In this document: positions 1 to 5,736 of the stretch, piece after piece
Position numbering within the stretch: position 1 is the stretch's first letter
Layout of the letters: each line of letters begins with the position of its first letter
Assembly (NCBI GenBank): GCA_963545585.1
Contig: CAUUKX010000102.1
Coordinates: 1-6,811 of the forward strand
DNA: 6,811 bases
Source: W11650 sp963545585
GTDB taxonomy: Bacteria; Bacillota; Clostridia; Lachnospirales; Vallitaleaceae
Direction of reading: 5' to 3'
Notes under the pieces: model-generated
What the model saw: the letters and a program-made list of their open reading frames with translations, nothing else
The model's database searches: none
Told to the model about the DNA's origin: nothing
Program-made: the position numbers and the translations under genes

Positions 1-227
1 ATAATCTTGGTATTTTCATCGACCAGCTTTTCTTTCAAGCCAAACTTTTTGCGCAGATTAAAAATCGGCAAAATCTCACCGCGCAAATTGATGATTCCCT
101 CGACATACTCCGGGCTGTTCGGGACTTTCACAATTTCCTGATATTTTTCAATCACATTGACCTTCATAATATCTACGCCATATTCTTCATTATCTAAATG
201 AAATACTACTTGTTTGGTTGACGCCAA
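1..227 (-). CDS. cheW: CheW chemotaxis adaptor protein, 3' end cut by window edge
   Basis: CheW-domain proteins couple methyl-accepting chemotaxis receptors to the kinase CheA at the cytoplasmic face of the membrane. The 75 readable residues begin (M)ASTKQVVFHLDNEEYGVDI and continue through IEKYQEIVKVPNSPEYVEGIINLRGEI and LPIFNLRKKFGL. The run VPNSPEYVEGIINLRGEILPIFNLR is the usual core signature of the family. Start choice: a TTG codon at 225-227 lies 7 nt after a perfect AGGAGG, and no ATG is nearby. The gene begins 34 bp after the prfB stop, with no terminator visible between them, so it may be co-transcribed. The family is certain, but with the C-terminal half missing a CheV-like fusion or a longer CheW variant cannot be excluded. 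Its place beside prfB, away from visible chemotaxis genes, is mildly unusual. Confidence 0.9.
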   Translation of the reverse strand, partial: MASTKQVVFHLDNEEYGVDIMKVNVIEKYQEIVKVPNSPEYVEGIINLRGEILPIFNLRKKFGLKEKLVDENTKI

Positions 228-234
228 TTTGATA

Positions 235-240
235 CCTCCT
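235..240 (-). promoter_or_regulatory. Ribosome binding site of cheW
   Basis: On the minus strand this is a perfect AGGAGG, 7 nt ahead of a TTG codon. It is what fixes the non-ATG start of cheW. Confidence 0.85.
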
Positions 241-261
241 TTAAGCAAGTGTCTTATATCC

Positions 262-1372
262 CTATATTTTTTGTGATTTCCAAATCAGATAAGCATTGAT
301 AAACGGGTCTATGTAGCCGTCCATTACCTTATCAACATTACCGGTTTCTTCGTTTGTACGGTGATCCTTGACCAAACTGTAAGGGTGTATCACATACGAA
401 CGAATTTGGCTGCCCCAGCCGATGTCCTTCATTTCGCCGCGAATATCCTGAATTCTTTCCAAGTGTTCCCGTTCTTTAATTTCATAGAGCTTGGCCTTCA
501 GCATTTTAATGGCTCTTTCTTTATTCTTATGCTGGGAGCGTTCATTTTGGCACTGCACCACAATTCCGGTCGGCAAATGCGTAATCCGAATGGCCGAATC
601 GGTCTTGTTGATATGCTGACCGCCCGCTCCGCTGGCCCGATAAGTATCCACCCGAATTTCTTCTTCTTTAATCTCAATATCGCTGTCCGTTTCCACATCC
701 GGCAGGACATCGCAAGAAGCAAAAGAAGTATGGCGTCGGCCTGAAGCATCAAACGGCGAAATCCGCACCAAACGGTGCACTCCTTTTTCCGCCTGTAAAT
801 AGCCGTAAGCATTTTCCCCGTTAATCTGAAAAGTAACTGACTTAATGCCTGCTTCTTCCCCGTCCAGATAATCGAGCACCTCGACTTGAAAATCCTTGTC
901 TTCCGCCCAGCGACAGTACATCCGGTAAAGCATCGACGCCCAGTCGCAGGACTCCGTTCCGCCAGCCCCGGCATGAAGCGAAACAATAGCAGACCCCCGG
1001 TCAAACTCGCCGCTTAGCAATGTTTCCACCCGCAGGCTTTCTATTTCCCGTTCAAAGTCTGCCAGCATCTCCGCCACTTCCCGCACCATTTCTTCGGAGT
1101 TTTCCTCGATTCCCAGTTCAATCATCACCTGCATATCTTCAAAATCACCGGTCAGCTTATCCATCCGGGCAGCTTTTGCTTTCAGCGACTTTAACTCCTG
1201 ATTTACTTTCTGGGCTGCTTCCGGGTCATCCCAAAAGCCGTCTGCCAGCATTTTTTCTTCTAATTCTTTTGTTCTTTCCCTAATCCCGGCGAGGTCAAAG
1301 GGAAACACCCAATTCTTTAAGCTTGTCGGTATAGGTCTTTAAACTGTCGTTTAATTGTTCCAGTTCCAGCAC
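262..1372 (-). CDS. prfB: Peptide chain release factor 2 (RF2), expressed by programmed +1 frameshift
   Basis: RF2 recognises UGA and UAA stop codons and triggers peptide release in the ribosomal A site. The first frame starts at GTG 1370-1372, 7 nt after AAGGAAG, and reads MLELEQLNDSLKTYTDKLKELGVSL before an in-frame TGA at codon 26. A +1 slip on CTT-TGA-C continues as DLAGIRERTKELEEKM in the next frame to the TAG at 262-264, giving 369 residues, a normal RF2 length. Counted in the shifted product, the stop-recognition tripeptide SPF is at 205-207 and the catalytic GGQ at 250-252, the same numbers as in E. coli RF2. Residue 246 is Ala, as in most bacteria, rather than the Thr of E. coli K-12. 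The N-terminal helical domain spans about residues 1-110. The gene lies downstream of secA, a typical Firmicute order, and upstream of cheW. An apparent GTG start at 1308 in the second frame has no supporting ribosome binding site and is not the real start. Confidence 0.97.
1294..1310 (-). other. Programmed +1 frameshift site of prfB
   Basis: The minus strand reads CTT TGA C at 1300-1294, the classical RF2 slippery site: a CUU codon in the P site, a poor-context UGAC stop and re-pairing on UUU. It lets RF2 level control its own synthesis, because scarce RF2 means slow termination and more frameshifting. The upstream Shine-Dalgarno-like stimulator is weak here. The best candidate is GGGTG at 1306-1310, 5 nt before CTT, whereas E. 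coli has AGGGGG 3 nt before it. Confidence 0.93.
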
Positions 1373-1379
1373 AAAATCA

Positions 1380-1386
1380 CTTCCTT
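1380..1386 (-). promoter_or_regulatory. Ribosome binding site of prfB
   Basis: AAGGAAG on the minus strand, 7 nt before the GTG at 1370-1372. It supports initiation in the frame that meets the UGA at codon 26, and so supports the frameshift reading. Confidence 0.7.
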
Positions 1387-1415
1387 TTTCAGAGTCAGTT
1401 TGTTTTATTTGAGTT

Positions 1416-1510
1416 ACTCAACTTTACCATGTTCGTCAGAACAGTCTTTTCTATGCAGATTGCCCGCCCGGGCAGAAGTGCGCAGCACTTCGATCAGGGG
1501 AAAGTTGAGT
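1416..1510 (-). promoter_or_regulatory. Structured prfB leader, possible four-way junction RNA
   Basis: A perfect 10-bp inverted repeat (ACTCAACTTT at 1416-1425 and AAAGTTGAGT at 1501-1510) encloses three separate hairpins. They are GAAGTGC/GCACTTC (1475-1481 with 1485-1491, 3-nt loop), TGCCCG/CGGGCA (1461-1466 with 1469-1474, so 5 bp with a 4-nt loop is realistic) and TGTTC/GAACA (1430-1434 with 1439-1443, loop GTCA). The first two abut with no spacer and could stack coaxially. The structure lies between secA and prfB and would start almost at the predicted transcript start. It could be a regulatory leader of prfB or a small repeat element with terminal inverted repeats; I recognise no named RNA family. 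Confidence 0.5.
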
Positions 1511-1517
1511 GAGTTAT

Positions 1518-1545
1518 GTTATATTATGTTATCGCTCTCTGTCGA
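1518..1545 (-). promoter_or_regulatory. Candidate sigma-A promoter for prfB
   Basis: On the minus strand, -35 TCGACA (1540-1545, five of six matches to TTGACA) and -10 TATAAC (1518-1523, five of six) are separated by 16 bp. The -35 begins 1 bp after the secA stop codon, so prfB could be transcribed independently of secA. The predicted start near 1511 is the foot of the structured leader. The 16-bp spacing is slightly short. Confidence 0.5.
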
Positions 1546-1546
1546 T

Positions 1547-4123
1547 TTACGCCTCCCGGCCGTGGCACTGCTTGTATTTTTTGCCGCTGCCGCAGGGACA
1601 GGGGTCATTCCGGCCGATTTTTTCAGCTGTCCGGCGAACCGGCCTTCTCCTGACTTCTTCTCCGCCGCGGTTGGTGGTAATATTTTTAGCAACCTGTTCT
1701 CTTTCCAGTTTTTCCCTCGGCACAACCCGGTACAGCACCTTCACCGTGTCTTCCTGAATACTTTCAATCGTTTCGTCAAACATTTCAAAACCGATAAATT
1801 TGTACTCAACCAGCGGGTCTTTTTGTCCAAAAGAGCGTAAACCGATACCCTGCCGCATTTGATCCATGTTGTCGATATGATCCATCCACTTCTGGTCTAT
1901 CACTTTCAGCAGCAGAATCCTTTCCGCTTCCCGGAACTCTTCAATATCGTCAAACTCCTGCTCTTTCTTTTCATAGAGCTTATGCGCTTCTTCCTTTAAA
2001 AAGTCAATAAACTTTTCTCTGGTAATCTCCTCTTTCTCGGTATCCGGCAGGGTCAGCGTCCGGAAAGGAATAATTTCCCGCAGTGCGTCGTTTAATCCCG
2101 CTAAATCCCATTCATCTATTTCATCGACACCAGCCGAGTATTTATTAACCATGCGGGTAATGACTTCATCCATCATCTGCAAAATAACATGGCGCAGGTT
2201 TTGATTGCCCAGCACTTTCAGCCGTTCCTCATAAATAATCTCCCGCTGGTCGTTCATGACTTGGTCGTATTCCAGCAAATGCTTACGGATACTAAAGTTA
2301 TTGGCTTCTACCTTCTTCTGGGCGCCTTCAATCGTATTGCTTAAAATTCCGGCCGCAATCGGCTCGCCTTCCGGCAGCCGCAGCCGTTCAATCGTGCCCT
2401 TCATCCGCTCGCTGCCAAACAGGCGCATCAACACATCATCCATCGAAATGTAAAAAATCGACTCACCGGGGTCGCCCTGCCGTCCGGCCCGGCCCCGCAG
2501 CTGATTATCAATCCGCCGCGACTCATGCCGCTCCGTACCGATAATCCGCAGCCCACCGGCCTCGACTACCTTATCACCCAGCTTAATATCGGTACCGCGG
2601 CCCGCCATATTGGTCGCAATCGTAACCGCTCCGAACTGACCGGCATCCGCCACGATCTCGGCTTCCTTTTCATGGAACTTGGCATTTAAGACATTATGCT
2701 GAATTCCTTCCTTGCGCAGGCGATTGCTTAATTCCTCCGAGGCGTCAATTGTAATCGTACCGACCAGCACCGGCTGACCTTTGGCATGGCTTTCCTTAAC
2801 CGCTTCCACAATGGCATTAATTTTTTCCTCATGGCTGCGGTAAACCTGATCGTCCTGATCCACCCGAATCACCGGCCGATTCGGCGGAATGACAATAACA
2901 TCCATCCCGTAAATCTCCCGGAACTCTTCTTCCTCCGTCTGCGCCGTACCAGTCATACCGGCCTTTTTGGCATAACGGTTAAAATAATTCTGAAATGTAA
3001 TCGTCGCCAGCGTTTTTGACTCTCTTTTTACCTTAACCTTTTCCTTGGCTTCAATTGCCTGATGCAGGCCGTTGCTGTAGCGCCGCCCCGGCATCAGACG
3101 ACCGGTAAACTCGTCAACAATGATAATTTCATCATCTTTAATTACGTAGTCCTTATCCAAATGCATCAGGTTATTGGCTTTTAAGGCCAGATTGATATGA
3201 TGCTGAATCTCCATATTATTGGGATCGGACAGGTTTTCAATCTGGAAAAAGCTTTCCACCTTGGCCACACCGTCGGCTGTCAGGCTGACTTGCTTTGATT
3301 TTTCATCAACCACAAAATCGCCTTCTTCAGTTACTTCTTCATTCAGCACGGCTGCCAATTTACTGACCTCACCGATGACCCGGCCTTTTTTCAAACGGCG
3401 GGCAATCATATCGGCCTGATCATACAAATGCGTTGACTTGCTGGAACTGCCGGAAATAATCAGCGGCGTTCTGGCTTCGTCAATCAGCACCGAGTCAACC
3501 TCGTCAATGATGGCATAGTGCAAATCCCGCTGCACCCGATTTTCCTTATACACCACCATATTATCCCGCAGATAATCAAAACCGAACTCATTGTTCGTGC
3601 CATAAGTAATATCGCAGTTATAGGCTTCCCGACGCTTGTCATTATCCATATCATTTAAAATCACGCCGACGCTCAAACCCAAAAAGCGATAAATAGCTCC
3701 CATCCATTCGGCGTCACGGGCAGCCAGATAGTCATTGACCGTCACGACATGTACGCCTTTGCCTTCAAGCGCATTTAAATACGCCGCCAGCGGCGCAACC
3801 AAAGTCTTACCTTCCCCGGTCTTCATTTCCGCAATTCGGCCTTGGTGCAAAACAATACCGCCGATCAGCTGAACCCGGTAAGGTGTCATCTGCAAGGTGC
3901 GCGTCGCCGCTTCTCTGACGGTGGCAAAAGTCTCCGGCAAAATATCATCCAAAGTTTCCCCCTTGCTTAGTCTTTCTTTAAACTCTGCTGTCTTGGCTAA
4001 CAGTTCCTCATCGGATTTTTGCCGGTATTCCGCCTGCAACCCTTCAATTTCTTCAATAATCGGCTCTATTCTTTTCAGCTCCCGGCTGCTGTGGGTTCCA
4101 AATATTTTTTCCAGTAATTTCAT
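1547..4123 (-). CDS. secA: Preprotein translocase ATPase SecA
   Basis: SecA is the motor that pushes unfolded preproteins through SecYEG using ATP, cycling between cytosol and membrane. The 858-residue protein is complete. Nucleotide-binding domain 1 carries Walker A MKTGEGKT at 100-107 and the Walker B/DEAD-like DEVD at 207-210. The preprotein cross-linking domain follows at about 220-375. Nucleotide-binding domain 2 holds MAGRGTDIKLG at 506-516 and QLRGRAGRQGDPG at 541-553. The helical scaffold and two-helix finger region includes VIDQKWMDHIDNMDQMRQG near residue 740. The C-terminal zinc tail IGRNDPCPCGSGKKYKQCHG has ligands C842, C844, C853 and H854, the part that binds SecB or ribosomes in other bacteria. 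The ATG is preceded by AAAGGG at 5 nt. It lies between hpf and prfB and has its own promoter. Length is close to B. subtilis SecA, and I see no missing motif. Confidence 0.98.
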   Translation of the reverse strand: MKLLEKIFGTHSSRELKRIEPIIEEIEGLQAEYRQKSDEELLAKTAEFKERLSKGETLDDILPETFATVREAATRTLQMTPYRVQLIGGIVLHQGRIAEMKTGEGKTLVAPLAAYLNALEGKGVHVVTVNDYLAARDAEWMGAIYRFLGLSVGVILNDMDNDKRREAYNCDITYGTNNEFGFDYLRDNMVVYKENRVQRDLHYAIIDEVDSVLIDEARTPLIISGSSSKSTHLYDQADMIARRLKKGRVIGEVSKLAAVLNEEVTEEGDFVVDEKSKQVSLTADGVAKVESFFQIENLSDPNNMEIQHHINLALKANNLMHLDKDYVIKDDEIIIVDEFTGRLMPGRRYSNGLHQAIEAKEKVKVKRESKTLATITFQNYFNRYAKKAGMTGTAQTEEEEFREIYGMDVIVIPPNRPVIRVDQDDQVYRSHEEKINAIVEAVKESHAKGQPVLVGTITIDASEELSNRLRKEGIQHNVLNAKFHEKEAEIVADAGQFGAVTIATNMAGRGTDIKLGDKVVEAGGLRIIGTERHESRRIDNQLRGRAGRQGDPGESIFYISMDDVLMRLFGSERMKGTIERLRLPEGEPIAAGILSNTIEGAQKKVEANNFSIRKHLLEYDQVMNDQREIIYEERLKVLGNQNLRHVILQMMDEVITRMVNKYSAGVDEIDEWDLAGLNDALREIIPFRTLTLPDTEKEEITREKFIDFLKEEAHKLYEKKEQEFDDIEEFREAERILLLKVIDQKWMDHIDNMDQMRQGIGLRSFGQKDPLVEYKFIGFEMFDETIESIQEDTVKVLYRVVPREKLEREQVAKNITTNRGGEEVRRRPVRRTAEKIGRNDPCPCGSGKKYKQCHGREA

Positions 4124-4187
4124 GCCTTCCCTTTCTTTCCTCTATCCTGCTTTTGCTTTCAAACTTCATATAATCATAATTATTTCT

Positions 4188-4216
4188 ATTTTAACACTAT
4201 CCTTTTTGACTTGCAA
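4188..4216 (-). promoter_or_regulatory. secA promoter, extended -10 type
   Basis: On the minus strand, -35 TTGCAA (4211-4216) and -10 TAAAAT (4188-4193) are separated by exactly 17 bp. The -10 is preceded by TG plus one base, the extended -10 motif. The predicted start near 4181 gives a leader of about 57 nt ahead of secA. The -35 sits inside a near-palindrome, TTGACTTGCAAGCAA on the plus strand at 4206-4220, which could be an operator. Confidence 0.72.
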
Positions 4217-4226
4217 GCAAAAGTTT

Positions 4227-4271
4227 TTCGGGGGCAAATTTTCGGCGGGTAATGACCGGACACCCCCCGAA
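4227..4271. repeat. GC-rich inverted repeat upstream of the secA promoter
   Basis: TTCGGGGG at 4227-4234 and CCCCCGAA at 4264-4271 form a perfect 8-bp stem around a 29-nt loop. No T-run follows on either strand, so it does not look like a standard terminator. It lies just upstream of the secA -35. Function unknown; it may act in a read-through transcript from hpf or be a protein site. Confidence 0.45.
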
Positions 4272-4323
4272 TGTTACCGCTTGAGGCAGCCGATATTTCA
4301 CTTGCCCAAACTTTGACACAGAA

Positions 4324-4425
4324 AAGGGACTGTTGCATAATTAAGATTGATATCAAGATATTGTATTGGTACAGATAAATCTTTTCAATATCTTGGATAA
4401 TGGACTTAAAGTGCAACAGCCCCTT
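4324..4425. mobile_element. MITE-like palindromic element with IS-type ends
   Basis: The ends are inverted repeats: AAGGGACTGTTGCA at 4324-4337 against AAGGGGCTGTTGCA read inward from 4425, followed on both sides by TTAAG (4341-4345 and 4405-4409). A second internal pair, TATCAAGATATTG (4351-4363) and CAATATCTTGGATA (4386-4399), lets almost the whole element fold as one hairpin with a loop of about 22 nt. Ends of the type GGG-CTGTTGCA are seen in several insertion-sequence families (my impression is IS1182-like, possibly IS6-like). No transposase is present, so it would be non-autonomous. The flanks CAGAAAA (4319-4325) and TTTTCTG (4428-4434) extend the symmetry, as expected for insertion into an existing palindrome. 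The hairpin may also stop hpf transcripts from running into secA. Confidence 0.65.
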
Positions 4426-4536
4426 GTTTTTCTGATTTTTTATAAAATGACGCAGGTCTTTATCTTTCGGCTAACACTTGCCGCAGCCTTGTGCTGATAT
4501 TTGCAGTCCGCTTAATTTTCCGGTAAACAGCCAGAC

Positions 4537-5079
4537 TTATTCGTCCTCTTCCCCATCGGTTTCAATCAGACCGTAACCGGTATTTTTTCTTTTATAAACC
4601 ACATTGATATCATTGGTATAGCGGTTGCGGAAAACATAAAAATCATGTCCCAGCAAATCCATCTGCAAGCAGGCCTCCTCCGGATCCATCGGCTTCACGC
4701 TGATTTTTTTCGTCCGCTCAATATTGATGGCGTCCTCTGGCTCGGCACTGATTTGCTCAAAATAATCAATTTTTAATTCCTTGGCCTGACGATGACCGTC
4801 AACCAATTTTTTCCGGTGCTTAACCATTTGCCGCTCCAACTTATCAACCGCATTATCCAAGGCAATATACATGGTTTCGCCGCGTTCTTCAGCTCGAATC
4901 ACCGACCCACGGATTGGAATCGTTACTTCAATGATACTATCTCTTTTCTCGGTGCTTAACGTTACCTGCACCTTTGTTTCTTCGGAAAAGAACTTATCCA
5001 GCTTATTCAGCTTTTCCTCGATTCTCTCCTTTAATCCCTCTTTTACGGTCATGTTCTTACCACTGATAATATACCTCAT
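4537..5079 (-). CDS. hpf: Long-form ribosome hibernation promoting factor (HPF, YvyD/RaiA family)
   Basis: Long HPF binds the 30S decoding region in stationary phase and, through its C-terminal domain, pairs two 70S ribosomes into inactive 100S dimers. The 180-residue protein begins MRYIISGKNMTVKEGLKERI. The N-terminal S30AE/RaiA-like domain covers about residues 1-100. A charged linker follows, and the C-terminal dimerisation domain covers about 125-175, with KPMDPEEACLQMDLLGHDFYVFRNR in that region and the typical ending NTGYGLIE before an acidic tail. Presence of that C-terminal domain separates it from the short HPF and YfiA of Enterobacteria. The ATG is 6 nt after AAAGGAG. It sits upstream of secA, the usual Firmicute neighbourhood, but the two are separated by about 410 bp and secA has its own promoter. 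Confidence 0.96.
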   Translation of the reverse strand: MRYIISGKNMTVKEGLKERIEEKLNKLDKFFSEETKVQVTLSTEKRDSIIEVTIPIRGSVIRAEERGETMYIALDNAVDKLERQMVKHRKKLVDGHRQAKELKIDYFEQISAEPEDAINIERTKKISVKPMDPEEACLQMDLLGHDFYVFRNRYTNDINVVYKRKNTGYGLIETDGEEDE

Positions 5080-5146
5080 AACAAACTCCTTTCACCTCTC
5101 CGTGTTCCGAGAAAATGTCAGCCTTGCCGCTTGTGCCGGCTTCCCT

Positions 5147-5175
5147 ATTATATAATGTGGTGTCCCCACGATACA
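5147..5175 (-). promoter_or_regulatory. Candidate hpf promoter with perfect -10 and poor -35
   Basis: The minus strand has a perfect TATAAT at 5147-5152, giving a start near 5140 and a leader of about 60 nt. Seventeen bp upstream is TGTATC (5170-5175), a poor -35. The spacer holds GTGG and CCAC as a small inverted repeat. A weak -35 fits control by an activator or an alternative sigma factor, as known for B. subtilis yvyD, but I cannot assign one. Confidence 0.5.
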
Positions 5176-5266
5176 GGACTGTTTCGGCTAATGCCTCCGC
5201 AATTCTTATATCATTTTAATATTCTCTTTGTACACTGAAAATCCTTTTTTCGGATTTAAATTTTAA

Positions 5267-5299
5267 AAGAACCCTTTCCCATGATCGGAAAGAGTTCTT
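5267..5299 (-). terminator. Rho-independent-type terminator of rpsU
   Basis: A 13-bp stem (5267-5279 with 5287-5299) closes a 7-nt loop, 35 bp after the rpsU stop. In minus-strand RNA the single imperfect position is a G-U pair, whereas plus-strand RNA would have a C-A mismatch, so the hairpin is built for the rpsU transcript. The tail is TTTTAAAATTT, including stem bases, a modest U-tract. Confidence 0.78.
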
Positions 5300-5333
5300 C
5301 ATTTTTAGCATATTTCATCGAAACCAAGTTAGC

Positions 5334-5510
5334 TTATTTATGCTTCCGTTTTCTGGCTGCTTCTGACTTTTTCTTGCGGCGAACGCTCGGCTTCTCATAA
5401 TGCTCGCGTTTACGCAACTCCTGCATGATACCGGCCTTGGCGCAGTTTCTCTTAAAACGACGCAATGCGCTGTCCAAGCTCTCGTTTTCTTTGACTTTTA
5501 CAGTTGACAC
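5334..5510 (-). CDS. rpsU: 30S ribosomal protein S21 (bS21)
   Basis: bS21 is a small basic protein of the 30S platform next to the 3' end of 16S rRNA, where it affects translation initiation. The 58-residue product begins (M)STVKVKENESLDSALRRFKR and continues NCAKAGIMQELRKREHYEKP, then a lysine/arginine-rich tail ending RKRKHK. This is the full length usual for Firmicutes. The start is GTG at 5508-5510, 8 nt after GGAGGGGG; no ATG lies upstream in a sensible place. It is followed by its own terminator and preceded by a strong promoter with a leader of about 190 nt, so it appears monocistronic. The usual partner yqeY is not next to it. Confidence 0.97.
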   Translation of the reverse strand: MSTVKVKENESLDSALRRFKRNCAKAGIMQELRKREHYEKPSVRRKKKSEAARKRKHK

Positions 5511-5700
5511 CTTTTACACCCCCTCCGGTTACGATTTATGCTTAGCCGCTTGGTAAGACCTAAAACATTCCCTTGCGACCTCAAAAAGCTCTGGGCTGTT
5601 ACTCAGCTCGAGAAAGCTTTGCAACTTTGACGGATACGGCAGGTTTGCCGCCCATCAAGCCTCGAAACAAAACTTTACAAAAAAGCTTTTTTCAAGCACT
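5511..5700 (-). promoter_or_regulatory. Long structured 5' leader of rpsU
   Basis: From the predicted start near 5700 to the rpsU GTG is about 190 nt with no open reading frame I would defend. On the minus strand it contains a 14-bp palindrome AAAAAAGCTTTTTT (5679-5692) near the 5' end. A two-level stem-loop follows at 5608-5665. Its outer stem is TCGAG plus GCTT against AAGC plus CTCGA with a 3-nt bulge, and its inner stem is GATGG and CGGCA against TGCCG and CCGTC around the loop AACC. A smaller GCTG/CAGC hairpin lies downstream. The length and structure suggest a cis-regulatory RNA, perhaps autoregulation by bS21 or a ligand sensor. I recognise no named family. Confidence 0.55.
5519..5526 (-). 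promoter_or_regulatory. Ribosome binding site of rpsU
   Basis: GGAGGGGG on the minus strand, 8 nt before the GTG start. It decides the non-ATG start of this short gene. Confidence 0.8.
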
Positions 5701-5706
5701 TTATTT

Positions 5707-5736
5707 ATTATATCGCATAAAGCGGCATTTCGTCAA
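5707..5736 (-). promoter_or_regulatory. Strong sigma-A promoter of rpsU
   Basis: On the minus strand, -35 TTGACG (5731-5736) and -10 TATAAT (5707-5712) are separated by 18 bp. Immediately upstream is an A/T tract (about 5741-5758) that could act as an UP element. Predicted start near 5700. Confidence 0.82.

Noticed and set aside
498..1004. Long minus-strand frame inside prfB, and the plus-strand frame 361-744
   Set aside because: Both overlap conserved RF2 sequence, including SPF and GGQ regions; composition is cysteine/arginine-rich or hydrophobic nonsense and no ribosome binding site is present.
1355..1840. Plus-strand open frame of about 160 codons across the secA end and the prfB spacer
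   Set aside because: It is antisense to the conserved SecA zinc tail and helical domain, with no recognisable motif or ribosome binding site.
4186..4416. Minus-strand frame of 76 codons beginning in the MITE-like element and ending in the secA promoter
   Set aside because: Its N-terminal half is just the translated inverted repeat and loop, and it runs through the secA promoter; there is no ribosome binding site.
4460..4539. Coding-like minus-strand frame LAVYRKIKRTANISTRLRQ then VLAER and stop, just after hpf
   Set aside because: It is plausible-looking but has no start codon or ribosome binding site and overlaps the end of hpf in another frame; too short to call a remnant with confidence.
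5239..5257. Small hairpin AAATCC/GGATTT next to the rpsU terminator as a second terminator
   Set aside because: Only 6 bp, AT-rich and without a U-tract on the minus strand; it may be chance in AT-rich DNA.
5602..5665. c-di-GMP-I riboswitch in the rpsU leader, suggested by GGCAAACC and GCAAAGC
   Set aside because: The aptamer's first hairpin cannot form (no GGCAGG-type partner or GNRA tetraloop) and the second domain motifs are absent.
5511..5700. T-box, SAM or cobalamin leader upstream of rpsU
   Set aside because: No T-box antiterminator motif, no S-box core and no B12-box were found; the gene is also not a typical target.
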